Shown: positions 1-11,968, numbered from the stretch's first letter. The stretch: 64,000 nt of DNA from Lycium barbarum (GCF_019175385.1 NC_083345.1:13354027-13418026); one strand, 5' to 3'. A program made the numbers and translations. Notes: a model not told the origin generated them from the letters alone.

Positions 1-624
1 GTAAAAACAGTACTCTGTAAAAGCAAAAGAAATTCAATGCCACTACACTTGTTTTTTATGTTTTCAAGAAATCATAAAGCAACAGTTGTGTCACCATAAA
101 TGTCCCCGAAACTAAGCACTTCTACTACTCCTATCAAGAAACTCTTGGTTTTCCCATAAAATACAAAAACAAAAAATTCACTAGCAACCCAACAAAAATT
201 AAAAAGTAAAACCCACCATAAAACTCCAACAATCTGAACAAAAATTCAAAAAAAAAAAAGGACATGTAGACAAAAACCAAGTGTTACTAACCACTAAGAT
301 AACGCTAAAATTGATTGTTATTTTTCAAGATGCAACTAAAACTGTTCAGAAGTCAAAGATAATAGTCCATTTCACAGTAAGTGATGTTTTTAACTTTATC
401 ACACCTCTTTTAAAAAAAAAAAAAAAAAACTACCCACTTCTAAAAAGTAATAGTAAACGTTTTTGCTCAGTTACCTTTAATCAAATACGTCCAAAAAAGA
501 GTTATTTAACGATAAAATTTATTTTATTTAAACATCAAATCAATTCTTGACTTTGTAATTAAAAAACACGAGAGGCTACTTCATTCATTGTAAAAAACAG
601 AGGGGGTAAAAAGGGGGTACTTAC
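1..624 (-). other. Intron 1 (start) of the VAN3-binding-like gene
   Basis: This is the sequence downstream of the exon 1 splice donor on the minus strand. The donor reads GTAAGT and begins at 624. The stretch is AT-rich with A/T homopolymers (for example 412-429) and no conserved coding frame. Later exons of the family are not visible here and must lie left of the window. An 89-codon open frame on the plus strand at 281-550 has biased low-complexity composition and no recognisable motif. Confidence 0.6.
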
Positions 625-942
625 AGAGACAGACATAATACGTTCCATAATAAGTTGAGAAGTTTCAGAAGAAGCAAAAGAAAAAGGGTTGCCCGTAAAA
701 GCATTAGATTCATCAAAGACTCCAGCAATATCTTCTTCAGGTATAGTTCCACTACCACTCCCAATATTATAACAAGAAGAAGAAGAAGAAGGGCCAGCAC
801 TAGTAATATTAAGTGATTTTGGAGGAGTTAAAGCTTTAGAAACTTCAAAAGCAGAGACACTCCAAGAACGTGACAGAAATTCCATGGGTTCTTTTGGTGT
901 TTCTGGTGGTGGTTGCCTGTACATTGGCTGTACTTGGTCCAT
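625..942 (-). CDS. VAN3-binding/FORKED1-like protein, exon 1 (partial gene)
   Basis: The first 106 codons match the N-terminus of the plant DUF828/VAN3-binding family (FORKED1/FORKED-like). Proteins of this family work with the ARF-GAP VAN3 in trans-Golgi trafficking of auxin carriers and in leaf vein patterning; later exons carry a PH-like domain. The diagnostic segment is EPMEFLSRSWSVSAFEVSKA, about 20 residues in. It is followed by a Ser-rich stretch and by FASSETSQLIMERIMS, which is where family members end their first exon. A consensus donor (GTAAGTACC on the minus strand) follows directly at 624, so the exon ends at 625 and the frame beyond it (559-624) is intron. The start is the first ATG, at 942; a second in-frame ATG lies just before EFLSRSWS. 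The reading frame is intact. The rest of the gene is off the left edge. Confidence 0.85.
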
Positions 943-1140
943 TTTTTTTTTATAAATTAAAGAGTGGGAAAATGAGAGAAGGATTGTATGGAGTAGTTGT
1001 TAATAGGAATGTAGTAGTGGTGAGAGTATTTGCTTTGATGCTTTATAGATCGAAGGGTATGAGAAAGTGAATATGGAACAGTGACTCTGTCTGTGCGTGT
1101 ATGAGAGAGAGAGAGAGACAAAAAGCGCAGCTCAATTGCC
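943..1140 (-). promoter_or_regulatory. 5'UTR/core promoter of the VAN3-binding-like gene
   Basis: Upstream of the ATG on the minus strand there is a TATA-like ATCTATAAAG at 1041-1050, roughly 100 bp from the start codon. A (CT)n tract (GA repeat on the plus strand, 1103-1119) lies about 55 bp further upstream. Pyrimidine-rich CT microsatellites near the start site are common in plant promoters. The transcription start is inferred to lie near 1010-1020. Confidence 0.45.
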
Positions 1141-1189
1141 AGTCATATATTTTGCTTTTTTACCTTAAGGCTCAAATGAAACTAATCAT

Positions 1190-1860
1190 CAAAAATTATT
1201 ACCTTATTCGCTTGATATAATAAAAAAAATATCATTTGACATATATAAATTAATAATATGTGCAATTTTAATTATAATTTTTCTTATTTGAACACATTAG
1301 ATTATATTAATTTAAATCTTGTGATGATTAACCCTATTCATTATACAATCCTGATTGATTGTTGATCTATAACATATAAAAAAGATCATATCATTATAAA
1401 ATAAAAGGTTTGCTTGACACAATTATTAGTTAAGTAACTTACGTCTAATATGATTTGGAAAGCAAAAGAAATTGTAAATGCTATATTTTAGAGTTACCCA
1501 CATAAGAAATTAATTTAATTCTTAAATTTTTAATGTGGTACTTGAATTTCTTTATATTCAATGTTTTTAAATTTGGTTCTATTTATTAAGGCTTCCATTA
1601 CACGGTCTTATTCATAATATAATTTATCTATTATAATATAATCTAAAATATTTTTTATGCTAATAAATTTAATACTCTGAGAGTTTATTTGCTAAAAGTA
1701 TTAGAGCAAACAATTTGAGTAGAATATGAGCAATAACTCATTCCCGCTCCCCCCCCCCCCCCCCCAAAAAAAAAAAAAAAAACCTCCCACATTTTACCTG
1801 ATCTCCCAACATTTACTATTTAACTTATTCTTATAATAATGAACCAACAAATATTATATT
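1190..1860 (+). repeat. Diverged dispersed repeat, copy 1 (partner 6740-7345)
   Basis: This non-coding stretch shares order and wording with 6740-7345 over about 600 bp. Shared landmarks include a GTTAAGTAACTTAC block, AGAGTTACCCACAT, CGGTCTTATTCATAATATAAT and ATGAGCAATAACTCAT. Small indels separate the copies. Inside this copy, 17 C are followed directly by 17 A (1749-1782); copy 2 has only a short C-rich tract there. No coding frame is visible. It is probably part of a non-autonomous transposon. Confidence 0.65.
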
Positions 1861-2810
1861 TTATGTCACTTCCCAAATAAATGAAAATCAAAAAATTATT
1901 CATATGTGTTCATGTGCACTCAAGAACATATAGGTTTCAGTTGCTTGTTAATTAGAAAAACTTGAACTTATATTTTTCAAGTGTTAAATAAAAAATAAGC
2001 ATGAATTACTTAAATAAGATATACAAATTAATTTTGACAATAACATTTATGCATTTGTAAGCATAAACTATGCGGAAATTCGTTATCATATGTATTCATA
2101 AAAAACACATAATTTTCCATCATCACTCAGATTCTTTCTTTTTCTTGGAAATTTCAAATAATGATTATCCCTTTCGTTTGAGAAAAATAATCGAGAAATC
2201 GAAGAAGGATCATCAATGTGAAAACCAAATCAATAAACCCGCTGTGGAAAAGTACAATGAATCTTATCATGTATTTACTATTAAATTATTGAAATTTTTA
2301 GTCAGTGCCATAATTTCTTCCATTATATATTACACATATTTTTTTCATTTTTATAATATTCACTACTCAATAAGTGTTCTCACATTCTTTGCGCGTATAT
2401 TTTAGTGAAAGTACATATTCCTTCTTTGTCGAAGACGTCGAATTAACTTCTTTTCAAACTATTCTTCATTGTCTCCTACTACTTAAGAAAGTGATTTAAA
2501 TATGACTTTACGAAGAATAGTAAAGATGATTCAAGGCTAATGCTTGAACTCCAAAGACCAACCTTGGTAATTAATTAGTGTATTGAGAATGTCTTATGAA
2601 TTATATTTACCCAACAACTCATTGGAGATCTGAAAAGAAGAAGAGCAAAAGTTTAAAAAAAAATGGTTAATAAAATAAATATGCAATGAATATATGAGTG
2701 TAATGGAGGCTTAAAAAAATAATTATAAATAAATAATAAGCAAATAAAAATAAAGGTGAGAAAAAAAAAACATCTAACTTTATAGCTCACAAAGCGTTTA
2801 AGCAAATTTT
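1861..2810. other. Non-coding AT-rich spacer
   Basis: I see no gene, transposon end or RNA here. The 111-codon open frame at 2070-2405 has low-complexity AT-driven composition and no family resemblance. Confidence 0.5.
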
Positions 2811-2812
2811 GG

Positions 2813-2995
2813 GGTGCTTCTAATTTTCAGTAGAGAAATAAAAAATAGTAAGAAGTCAAAGTTATATAAAAATACAATATGAACATATACAAAAGAATTC
2901 TTACGTTAGCATGGAAATGAATTCTTACGTAAGCATGGAAATAGAGATGACGATTTATGACCCCTCGATTTAAGAAAAAGCCAAAGAAAAAATTG
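2813..2995 (+). repeat. Direct repeat flanking the C-rich element, left copy
   Basis: The segment starting GGTGCTTCTAATTTTCAGTAG recurs in diverged form at 4741-4880 (TGCTTCCAATTTTTAGTAG), with the same order of TTATATAAAA..CAAT.TGAACA, AATTCTT and ATGGAAATGA blocks. The 1.6-kb element at 3100-4715 sits between the two. Inside this copy, GAATTCTTACGT.AGCATGGAAAT is itself duplicated in tandem (2896-2943). Confidence 0.6.
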
Positions 2996-3099
2996 TAAGT
3001 AATTGATCTAATGTGTAATATTTTTCCCATTCTTTCCACAGTTTCAAATCTTTTCCTCCAACCAAAGCAAATTCAATGAAGAATCCTTGAGAGAGTAAA

Positions 3100-4715
3100 G
3101 GGTGTGTTCGGTATGGAGGAAAATATTTTTCAATTTTCTCATGTTCGTTTAGTCAAAAAATTTGAAAAATATTTTCCTTAAAATTGGGGAAAATGACTTC
3201 CCTAATAAAAGTAGGGAAAACAAGTTCACAAGTTCACTCTACCAACCACCCTACCACCACCCAACCCAATCCTAACCACTCCCACCCCACCCCCGACACA
3301 CCCCACCATCCCACCCCACCCCAACCCCCCGCCCCTCCCCCCCCCCCCCCCCCGCGGCCAAAAATAATTTTTTTTTTTTGGAAAAAAAATTTTGACATTA
3401 TTTTTGGTTTTTTGTACCCCCCCTCCCCACGCAAAACCCGTACCCTACCCCAACCCCCAACCCCGCAAAAAAATCATTTTTTTGAAAAAAAAGTTGACTT
3501 TTTTTTTGTACCCCACCCCACCCCTGCACCCCTATCCCCCAGTCCCCGGCAAAAAAATTATTTTTTTAAAAAAAAAAAGTTTTGACTTTTTTTGCACCCC
3601 ACCCCACCCCGCACCCTTACCCCCTCACCTCCCTACCCACCCCCCAGCAAAAAAAATTGACTTTTTTTTTGCACCCCGCACCCTAGCTCTCCCCCCACCC
3701 CCGCACCCCTACCCCCCAGCAAAAAGATTATTTTTTTTGAAAAAAAAGTTTTTTTTTCCACCCCCACCCTACCCCTCCCCCACGCTCTCACCCATACCCC
3801 TGTCACCCCCCCCCCAAAAAAAAATTAATATTTTTGAAAAAAAAGTTTTTGACATTTTTTTTTTTGAAAAATAAGTTTTGACATTTGTTTTGGTTTTTTG
3901 CACCCCCCCCCCCCCCCCCCCACTCCAAAAAAATTGAAAAAAAGTTGACAATTATAAAAATTGAATGTTTGCTTGGTTAAAAATTAAAACTTTTGGAAGG
4001 GGTGATGGGGTATTTTGGGTGGGGGGTGTGTGGTGAAAAGATTTTTTTTTGGGTAGGGGGTGCTGGGGGTGTAGAAACCCGCAAAAGACAATAAAAAACT
4101 TCAAAAAAAAATGTTGGATTGGGGTTGGGGGGGGGGGGGCGTTGGTGTGGTATGGGTTTCACGCAACGGGGGAGGGGGCGATGGGGGATGTGGTCGTGTA
4201 GAAAATTTAGAAAAAAAATTAAAAACTTCAAAAAAAAATGTTGTGGGAGGGGGTGGGGGGTAGGGTGCGGGGGAGGGGTGGTGTATGGGTTAAGGGAGTG
4301 GTTGGGGGTGAGGGTGCAAAAAATAAAAAATGGAAGGGGGTGGGGTGGGGGGTGGGGGCGTAGGGGTGTGGGGTGTGGGTGGGGTGGGGGTATGGGTTGG
4401 GTTAGAGTTGGTGAGGGTTGGGGTGGGGGTGCAAAAAACAAAAAACAAAAATTCAAAAGAATTTTTTTTTTAGGGGGTGGGGGGTGGGTGGGTGGGAGTG
4501 GGTTGGGGTTGGGTTGGAGTTGGTGAGACTTGGATGAGTATTTTCCGGAAAACGTTTTCTATCAACCAAACGAACATGAGAAAATAAGTAAGAAATTTAC
4601 TTATTTTCCACTACCCAAACGAACATGAGAAAATAAGTGGAAATCAATTTGAAGTATGCATTTTTCAATTCACTTATTTTCTAGGAAAACATTTTCCTCC
4701 ATACCGAACACACCC
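3100..4715. mobile_element. 1.6-kb TIR element with mirrored C-rich/G-rich core, copy 1
   Basis: The ends are inverted repeats of at least 25 bp beginning GGGTGTGTTCGGTATGGAGG at 3100, with the complement ending at 4715. AAA flanks both sides (3097-3099, 4716-4718), compatible with a 3-bp target duplication. The ends resemble PIF/Harbinger (Tourist-like) termini, although that superfamily normally duplicates TWA. The core has no gene. From 3235 to about 3925 it alternates CCCCACCCC blocks with poly-A/T blocks containing TTTTGACTTTTTTTGCACCCC; from 4000 to 4530 it shows the complementary G-rich pattern. The whole is therefore a degenerate long palindrome. Long proline-, glycine- and tryptophan-rich open frames here are composition artefacts. 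A second copy lies at 61712-62910. Confidence 0.75.
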
Positions 4716-4740
4716 AAAATGCATACTTCAAATTGATTCC

Positions 4741-4880
4741 CTTGGAATGCTTCCAATTTTTAGTAGAGAAAGCACAAATAGTATGAATTTCGAAATTATA
4801 TAAAATGCAATGTGAACAGATATTGATAAATTCTTTTATGTAAACGTAAAAATGGAAATGAGGATAGATGACGTTGCTCC
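4741..4880 (+). repeat. Direct repeat flanking the C-rich element, right copy
   Basis: This is the diverged partner of 2813-2995, immediately outside the right end of the element. The match covers about 140 bp with small indels. Either a local duplication predates the insertion, or the insertion or its repair created it. Confidence 0.55.
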
Positions 4881-5764
4881 TGGCTTAATTTTCAAGCTCA
4901 CTGTCCTCTTTTATACTTATGAAGCTTAGTGTCCTCTTAAATCTTGATTGGTTAGGTTTGATATGGATCAATTCAAATTTAAAATCGATGCATTTATTAT
5001 GATAATGATAAAACACTAAAATCATAATGAGAAGTTGTAATCAGTTCAAATTCGAAGACCCCAATTGGGTAGGATGTGGATATAGAGTCTAGACTAATTT
5101 ATTTTTTTAAAAAAAAAAAAAGTCCCAAAAGGCATATTAGTACGTATGATTTTTAATTATTGAATAATATGCAAGATTTATTAATTAATGGATTCTTGAG
5201 ATATTATAAAAGCTTATCAGCCATATACCTCTCGTGTATTTAAAATTTAAAAAGCTCAATTTTTCAAGTTGGATATGGATCAACACATTTTTTTATTTTT
5301 TATTTTTATAAAATAAAGTCAAAACAGAATAGCAAATAAAGTAGATTTCAAGATAATGTTATCTTTAGTAAATTAACAACTAACGTTGGCTTTTTTCCAA
5401 TTGGAAATTTCGTTAGTTTTTCCAATTCAAATTTTAAACTTTACCTTTCATTTATCAATTCAATATTTCCTCAAATAAGATTCAAAATGTTTTTATCACT
5501 TCATCCACACCACACGCGGTTTGATCTTTATAAAGAAAAATATTGTGCATGTTTCATCAATGGCTGTGCTATTTCATGAATGTGCAGTGTATATCACACT
5601 TTTTGTTAATCTTTTTACTTGTTAAGTTATTTATAACTTTTGAATTTGAACTGTGTGTAATTTTGAATTTAATGTTGTTAGTGCTTATCTTTCAAATCAA
5701 ATTTAATAACTTTATCTTTCAATTTTTAAAAAATAGCTTTTAAATTTATTTTGTCCTAATTCTT
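4881..5764. other. Non-coding AT-rich spacer
   Basis: No gene or transposon end is recognised. The last ~200 bp (TTTAATAACTTTATCTTTCAATT and similar) belong to the same AT-rich lead-in that precedes the hairpin-bearing repeat copies at 6330-6690 and 10090-10570. Confidence 0.45.
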
Positions 5765-5865
5765 ATTAACTTTGCCTTAAAATTTCCAAGTGGCTTGTTA
5801 TTAACTTGTCACTTGGCTTAATCACGTTGCTTGCACTTCTTCTATTATATATATATATATATATA
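5765..5865 (+). repeat. Hairpin-bearing dispersed repeat end, copy 1
   Basis: A roughly 100-bp module: TTAAAATTTCCAAGTGGC, a 13-nt loop, CACTTGGC, then CACGTTGCTTG and an (AT)n tract ending in TAG. CCAAGTGGC and GCCACTTGG can form a stem. Copies occur at 6582-6694, 10466-10568 and, in part, at 10238-10266. A fixed 3' module with a hairpin near the end is reminiscent of Helitron ends, but the expected CTRR terminus is not clear. Confidence 0.5.
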
Positions 5866-6581
5866 GCTTTTCTTGCTTATAAGATTGTTCCTAATAGTTT
5901 AATTGTAAGCACTGAAGTGACATTTGCTGCCTATTGTTGTCATAAAGCTTGATTTATTAGAAATATATAAAGTAAGTTGAACTACATAAAAAACTCTGGA
6001 ATTGTGCGTAGGGTTCGTGCCAAAATGTACAATTAGGATGTGACTTCATGAATAAATAAAATCTACACGGACTCATGATAAAATCACTAAAGCAAATGCG
6101 ATATCTGGACAATAATTCTTAGAAGAGTTTCTAAGAATTTTCTCAACATGAAAGAAGTGGAACCTTGATTTTTCTTAGCCCCAAAGACTTGACAAAATTT
6201 GAGAAGACAAAAAAATACACCAAATCCTGCAATCGTAAATGTGGTGGCAAAGTTATTCCTCTAATCAGTCCAAAGACTTTCCAAGTTTTCCTTCTACACG
6301 TATGTACACTAGATAGCTACATTGAGAATTTTTACGTGATTAACTTAGATTTATTTATATATATAAATCTAAGTTTGAAAAACATTATCTTTCAATTCAA
6401 AAACTTTATCTTTAAAAAAATGATATTTCAGTTCAAATTAAAAAAAAATAGATAAATATAAATATTGTTAATATCTGTTTTTAAATATTTAGCTTTAGAT
6501 TAAAATTTGAATCTTTATATTTCAATTATCAATTCAAAACTTGTACTATTACAATTCTTATTAACTTTGTTCTAATTCTCA

Positions 6582-6694
6582 TTAACTTTGTCTTAAAATT
6601 GCCAAGTGGCTTGTTATTAGCTTGTCACTTAGCTTAACCACGTTGCTTGTACCTCTCCTATTATATATATATATATATAGATATAAATATAGAA
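6582..6694 (+). repeat. Hairpin-bearing dispersed repeat end, copy 2
   Basis: Same module as 5765-5865, with a GCCAAGTGGC...CACTTAGC stem and an (AT)n tract. It is followed directly by ACCCGTGCAATGCGCGGT (6700-6717), an imperfect palindrome of a kind often seen near Helitron 5' ends in dicots. This may be a junction between two adjacent elements. Confidence 0.5.
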
Positions 6695-6739
6695 GATAGT
6701 ACCCGTGCAATGCGCGGTCGGTATCTAATGAAAATAATC

Positions 6740-7345
6740 ATAGAAAATAATTACTCCTTATTGATTAGATATATAAAAGAATCATCATATATCATTGGCA
6801 TATAAAATTAATAAATTTTTGAAATATTAAATTATAATTTTACTTATTTGAACAAATTAGATTATACTATTAATTAACAAAATCTAATTGTCGTCTCGTG
6901 TTCTCGTGAAGAAAAAGTTTATTTGACATAACTATTAGTTAAGTAACTTACTTTTAAGTGTGATTTAGAAAGCAAAGAACTTATAAATGATATGATTTAG
7001 AGTTACCCACATGAGAAATTATTTATATTTTAAATTTTAATGTGTTGGATTTCCTTATATTTAATATTCTTAAGTTTGATTCTAATTATTAAGATTCCTT
7101 TACGCGGTCTTATTCATAATATAATTATTTTATTATAATATAATTTAAAATAGATTTTTATTTCAAATGCTAATAAATTACCCGTTAAAAGTACTAATGC
7201 AAATGTTTTGAATGGAGTATGAGCAATAACTCATCCCCCACCCGCTACAAAATTTTTTTTGCATGATTTCTCCAATGTTTGTTTATTCACTTATTCTCTT
7301 ACAATAATGAACCAACAAATAGTAATAAATTTTATTTTATGGCAC
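6740..7345 (+). repeat. Diverged dispersed repeat, copy 2 (partner 1190-1860)
   Basis: About 600 bp align with 1190-1860 in the same orientation and without rearrangement. Because this copy starts just after the hairpin module and the GTGCAATGCGCGG palindrome, it is probably the body of the element whose 5' end lies near 6690. Confidence 0.6.
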
Positions 7346-10230
7346 TTTCCAGAATAAATAGTCGTAAGTCCTTTACATTTCTAATTTGGCATTTCTGTTT
7401 TTTTTTACTATTTTAAGAGAATAATGGGAATTGAAAGCAAAATAAAAAATATTCATATGCGCAAGACATATTTTTCATCAAAAAATTACCAAAACAAATA
7501 AAACCAATTTTAGGAAAAGCTTATATAAAGTAATAATAATGGAAAAGACATACATGCACTTGTAATAACTATACAATCAGTATTACAGGAAGAAAATAAA
7601 AGCAAATAAAATGAAACAAAAAATAATATTTTTTTTGAGCAATACTTTTAGAATAATGAATAGAGCCAAATAAAAGAACCCTTCTTATACCGCCGTCAGT
7701 AATAACTCATCCAACATGGAAAACTTATAAGTAGGAATTAGCTAATGATCCTACAGTTTCATAAATAATCACCACTATACTTGTTAAATCTAAATATTAT
7801 AGAAATTAATGATACTAAATTTACTATATAAACTTGGTTGGATGTGCAGAGCTCAATTCGAGGCATTGTCACTCTTCAAAGATCATAATTTATTTTTTCT
7901 TATGATGTGTAATCCTTTTATTTTTCAATTCTAACTAATTGCTACATTTTGTGAAAAATAAATTTGAGAAGTAACATATTTTTATAGCGAAGTAATAACA
8001 GCTTTTGAGAAAATAATTAATATATAGATTGAGTTTCCTACTAAGCATCTTTTTTAATTGAAGTTGATCTTAAAATAATGTTTTTTTTTAAATTAAGATT
8101 ACATTGAAAAGTTGTCAATATAGAAAAGTGAATAAAATTTGAAGTGGGTGGATTAAATTTTGTTTTTTTTTTTTAAAAAAAACAACTTATCTAAATTTGG
8201 TGCATATTAATTTTCATTGATCTGCAACCTTGTTTGTTCGATTGAAAAACACCACGGCTCACAATCTCTCCTCTGATATCTATATTTTATATAAGGAGTA
8301 ATTATTAATATAGTGAGACCATATTAACTATTCGAGTAATTTCTACTCAGAAATATGTTAATATTCAAGCATGAAATGTCAAATGAATTCCTCATGAACT
8401 CACAAATAGACTTTCAGAATCAATCTTTAGCATTTAAAATTGATTTTTCCCATAGAAATTTTCTTAACCTGCTAATATTGATTCTTCTCTTCAATAAATA
8501 AGAGACTCAAGTTCAGTTGGTCGTTGATTTACTATCAGCCTAAAACCAGCTAAAATCTAATTAGTGGCACAAATAAATATTAAAAAAAAAAGTTCTCATT
8601 TAAGTTGATATAGGCAAACAAATAGCATCAATCGCACTTGAAATAGCAGCGATGATAACATTTAATTTCTAATATTGGCAGTTAGACACTGACAACCGAG
8701 AGGAAGTTGCTTACTTTATAATTTGTAAAAGGCTTCTTCAAATCTCTTTTCTTCATAAACATCTTGTCACCGCTTGTTGCTGCATCATTAAGTAATTAGA
8801 GATTCTTATTGGCCCCTTATTCTTTAATTTTACACTTTCAAGCCAATGCAGTTGAATTAAATAAATATAATTTCTAAATGAAGAAAAAAAGAATATTTAA
8901 AATTATACAGCATACTGTGATATCTACCTGGGCAAAAAAGCCACAAAAGACAATTAGAATAGTCATCACAATCTTACTCTTCATGTAGCGCAACGTAACT
9001 GCCGTTATATTTTAATTTTTTGGGGCAAAAGCAAAAGAGGATTGTTTGTACATCTAACGCGTAACGTCTTTTTTTTTCTTTCGATTTACAATTCCGATCG
9101 GCTAGTTCCTCCAACCAAACACAATACATATAATAACTGCGTGTTAAACACATCTTTCCAAAACATAATTATATCTAATCACAAAAACAAACATGAATTT
9201 GGCTACATAAGTTTTCCAGCAAGCCATGAAGGTAATCGAAATTGAAGATGTAACCATCTTAAATAGTGGACGGAAGGAAGTATAGGTTTATCAATAAAAG
9301 GTTTACTTTTCAATTCAAAATTCAAATTCAAATTAAAGATAAGTATGATAATGATAAATTGTTTAAGAGATATTCATCTTCAATTTAGATTATAAATGAT
9401 ATATTTTTCAACTCAAATTTACATTGCAGATAAGTATGCTAAAGAATTAAGAAAATACATTTATCTTCAATTTGAAAGAATTTTTTTTCTTCTTTTAAAT
9501 CAAATTCAAATTACAGCTAAGTACAATAATGATGATTTATTTTTTCAACTCAAATTTAGATAGCAGATAAGTTTTGGCTAGGTAGAGCAAACCTGATAAG
9601 ATTAATAAAGATTTCATATTTGACTATTCATATTCAAATTGTAGTTATATTAACATCCAAGGAGGCTGCCGTATATATCATAACTTATATATATAGAACA
9701 CTTGATATATTTTGACTTAATATAATATCTTAATTTTTTATTTACATTCATCTATTAATAAACCATAATTCTAGAATTTTAAATAAATATTAATCAATTT
9801 ATTTTATCTAAAATAATTGTGTAAATTATGTTGGAGATATTATCTGGATGAATTTAAAAATCAAAATACTCCTATATCTTGCAATATTAGACAATATCTT
9901 CATAAAAATTTGAATAAAATAACAAACACTTTATGTTGACACCGAACAAAAATAAGCGAATTGGATAACTCTTCAAAAATATGGAACTTATAGTATTTTA
10001 AAAAGAGAAGGTTTGAAGGGTTTTGGTTTAAAATTCAAAATAGCACATCATTTCTTATATGACTATCTGCGATCTTTCTTGATATTTATTTGTTTATAAT
10101 TTCGAATTAGAAAATTTTATTTTCAATGTTTATTCAAAACTTATATTTCAATTCAAATTTAAACACTTTATCTATAAATTCAAAAACTTTATCTTGTAAT
10201 TCAAATTCAATGTTATTACATAATATAATA
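7346..10230. other. Non-coding AT-rich region
   Basis: No gene is recognised. From 9290 to 9600 there is a diverged tandem repeat of roughly 100-bp units with the wording TTCAACTCAAATTTA..GCAGATAAGT. The 67-codon open frame at 9042-9245 shows no family resemblance. Confidence 0.45.
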
Positions 10231-10237
10231 GACATCG

Positions 10238-10568
10238 TCTTAAAATTGCCAAGTGGCTTGTTATATTATTAATATTATTATTATAGATGATGGAAAAAAG
10301 AAAGAAGGGATAAACATCCGACTATGATGTTGTTTAGAGTTTGAAATCTACTCTACTTTTGAAGATTGAGTCTTATCTTTAATTTCAAATTTAATTTTTC
10401 TATCTTTCATTCAAATTCATTTTTTTTTTAATCTTTTATTCAAATTCAAGTCTTATTACGATGTTTATTAATTTGGTCCTAAAATTGCCAAGTGACTTGT
10501 TATTAGCTTGCCACTTGGCTTAACCACATTACTTGTACCTCTCATTTTTTATATATATAGATATAGAA
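10238..10568 (+). repeat. Hairpin-bearing dispersed repeat, partial copy plus copy 3
   Basis: 10238-10266 holds only the first stem (TTAAAATTGCCAAGTGGC). 10466-10568 is a full copy with GCCAAGTGAC and GCCACTTGGC stems and a terminal TATATATATAG. Confidence 0.5.
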
Positions 10569-11752
10569 TATTTATTAGAATTTGGATATTAATTAAGGTT
10601 ATACTATTAAGATTATAATATTGAGTTCATCTATTTATTAAAGTAAAAGCAGGATACCTAAAGGCTCCTTAATCTTGATGAACTTTATTCAAATTACCCT
10701 TGTATACTTGGCTTTTTATAATCTTTACCTCCTGAAATAACATCCGGTCGTAATTACTCTCTTGTATCTTTGAAGGGGTTTCGATTATGGAAAAGTCAAA
10801 TACATGACGATAATTGAGACCTGTTCTTGTCTGAGGAAGTAACGACTATATAAAGGTCTAGATCGAAATAATTAAGATCAAATAAGTTTACTCATCAGCA
10901 GTTTAATCCATCAATTTTGTTAAAAATGAATATATCTAATCTCCATCATATAACACAAAATATTAGAGAAGTCCCTTCAAATGCCATTTAGTGTTACACC
11001 AAAATTGCATTAAAACCCGTAATCAAATAAAAATTGCATAAACTACACCTTAAAAATTGTTTAGATATCATAAATAGAACCAAAAAATAAATAAATAGAA
11101 ATTGCAAAAGTTACACCTCCAAGTATAAATTGTTAGTAATTTTCTATTTATGAACTCGCATTAATATATTTTACATAGATGCTATCATTAAATAAGCCCA
11201 TTTTATGATCTAATAAAGTATTATTAGATGAGCCTAAAAAATATCTGTCATTTCTTTTCTTTTATATATGATGGAAATGTGGAAATATATCTGAAAAGGT
11301 ACCTATTTTGTAAGCTTCCTTAGGTCTTGAGTATTTACTTGTAAGAACAGAATTCTTTGTTTTCTAATGGATAGTTGCAACTCCGTAAAAAAGAATTCAG
11401 TCAAATTTTTCTTACATTGAACCATTCCTATATTATATATGTGTATGTGTAAATACAGGTACCATATATAAATTTTATATGGATGTATGGATTCGTTTGG
11501 TTCTTTTTATTCTTGCTCTAGCTGGATGATTAAAATTATTCCATTTCACAGTTCTGATAACATTTAATAGCCTGTACTTCTAAATATTTGACAGGGATGA
11601 AAAGTGAACTCTTTTAACAAACCTAAAAGACCAAAACCGCTCAAGGATATATTTATGGGGTCATTTAAAACTAAACCAATTATACAGAACGAATTTTGTC
11701 ATGTTATTTTCACATACTGTCTTTTTCGAAAGAAGATACAATAAAATTATAA
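10569..11752. other. Non-coding AT-rich spacer
   Basis: I see no gene or RNA. The segment near 10950-11120 (repeated AAATTGCATAAACTACACC..AAAAATTG wording) resembles 56700-56800 and is probably a decayed MITE. Confidence 0.4.
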
Positions 11753-11968
11753 GGAGGATACTATTTGGTATGATGGATAAGGATAAATAATCCCGAATTA
11801 TATTTGAGATAAGTTTATTCCATATTTGGTTGGGATAAAATCACGGTATAACTAATCCTGGGTTAGTTATCATGAGATTATAATGTTATTTTATCCCTGT
11901 GAGAGGGTGGAATAACTAATCCCGAGACAAGTTATCCTGGGATAACTTGGTTCCAACCAAACAACCCC
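11753..11968. mobile_element. Tourist/PIF-like MITE
   Basis: Imperfect terminal inverted repeats (GGAGGATACTATTTGGTA on the left, ACCAAACAACCCC on the right) enclose repeated GGGATAA/TTATCCC motifs, as in the MITEs at 39548-39799, 55142-55360 and 57903-58176. The flanks are TAA on the left and TTA on the right, so any 3-bp duplication has decayed. Confidence 0.6.

Noticed and set aside
870..1070. 66-codon plus-strand frame over the host gene exon
   Set aside because: Antisense to the VAN3-binding-like exon and its promoter; a shadow frame.
3184..4526. Long proline-, glycine- and tryptophan-rich open frames on both strands
   Set aside because: They follow from the C-rich/G-rich blocks of a transposon core, occur in several frames at once and have no conserved motif.
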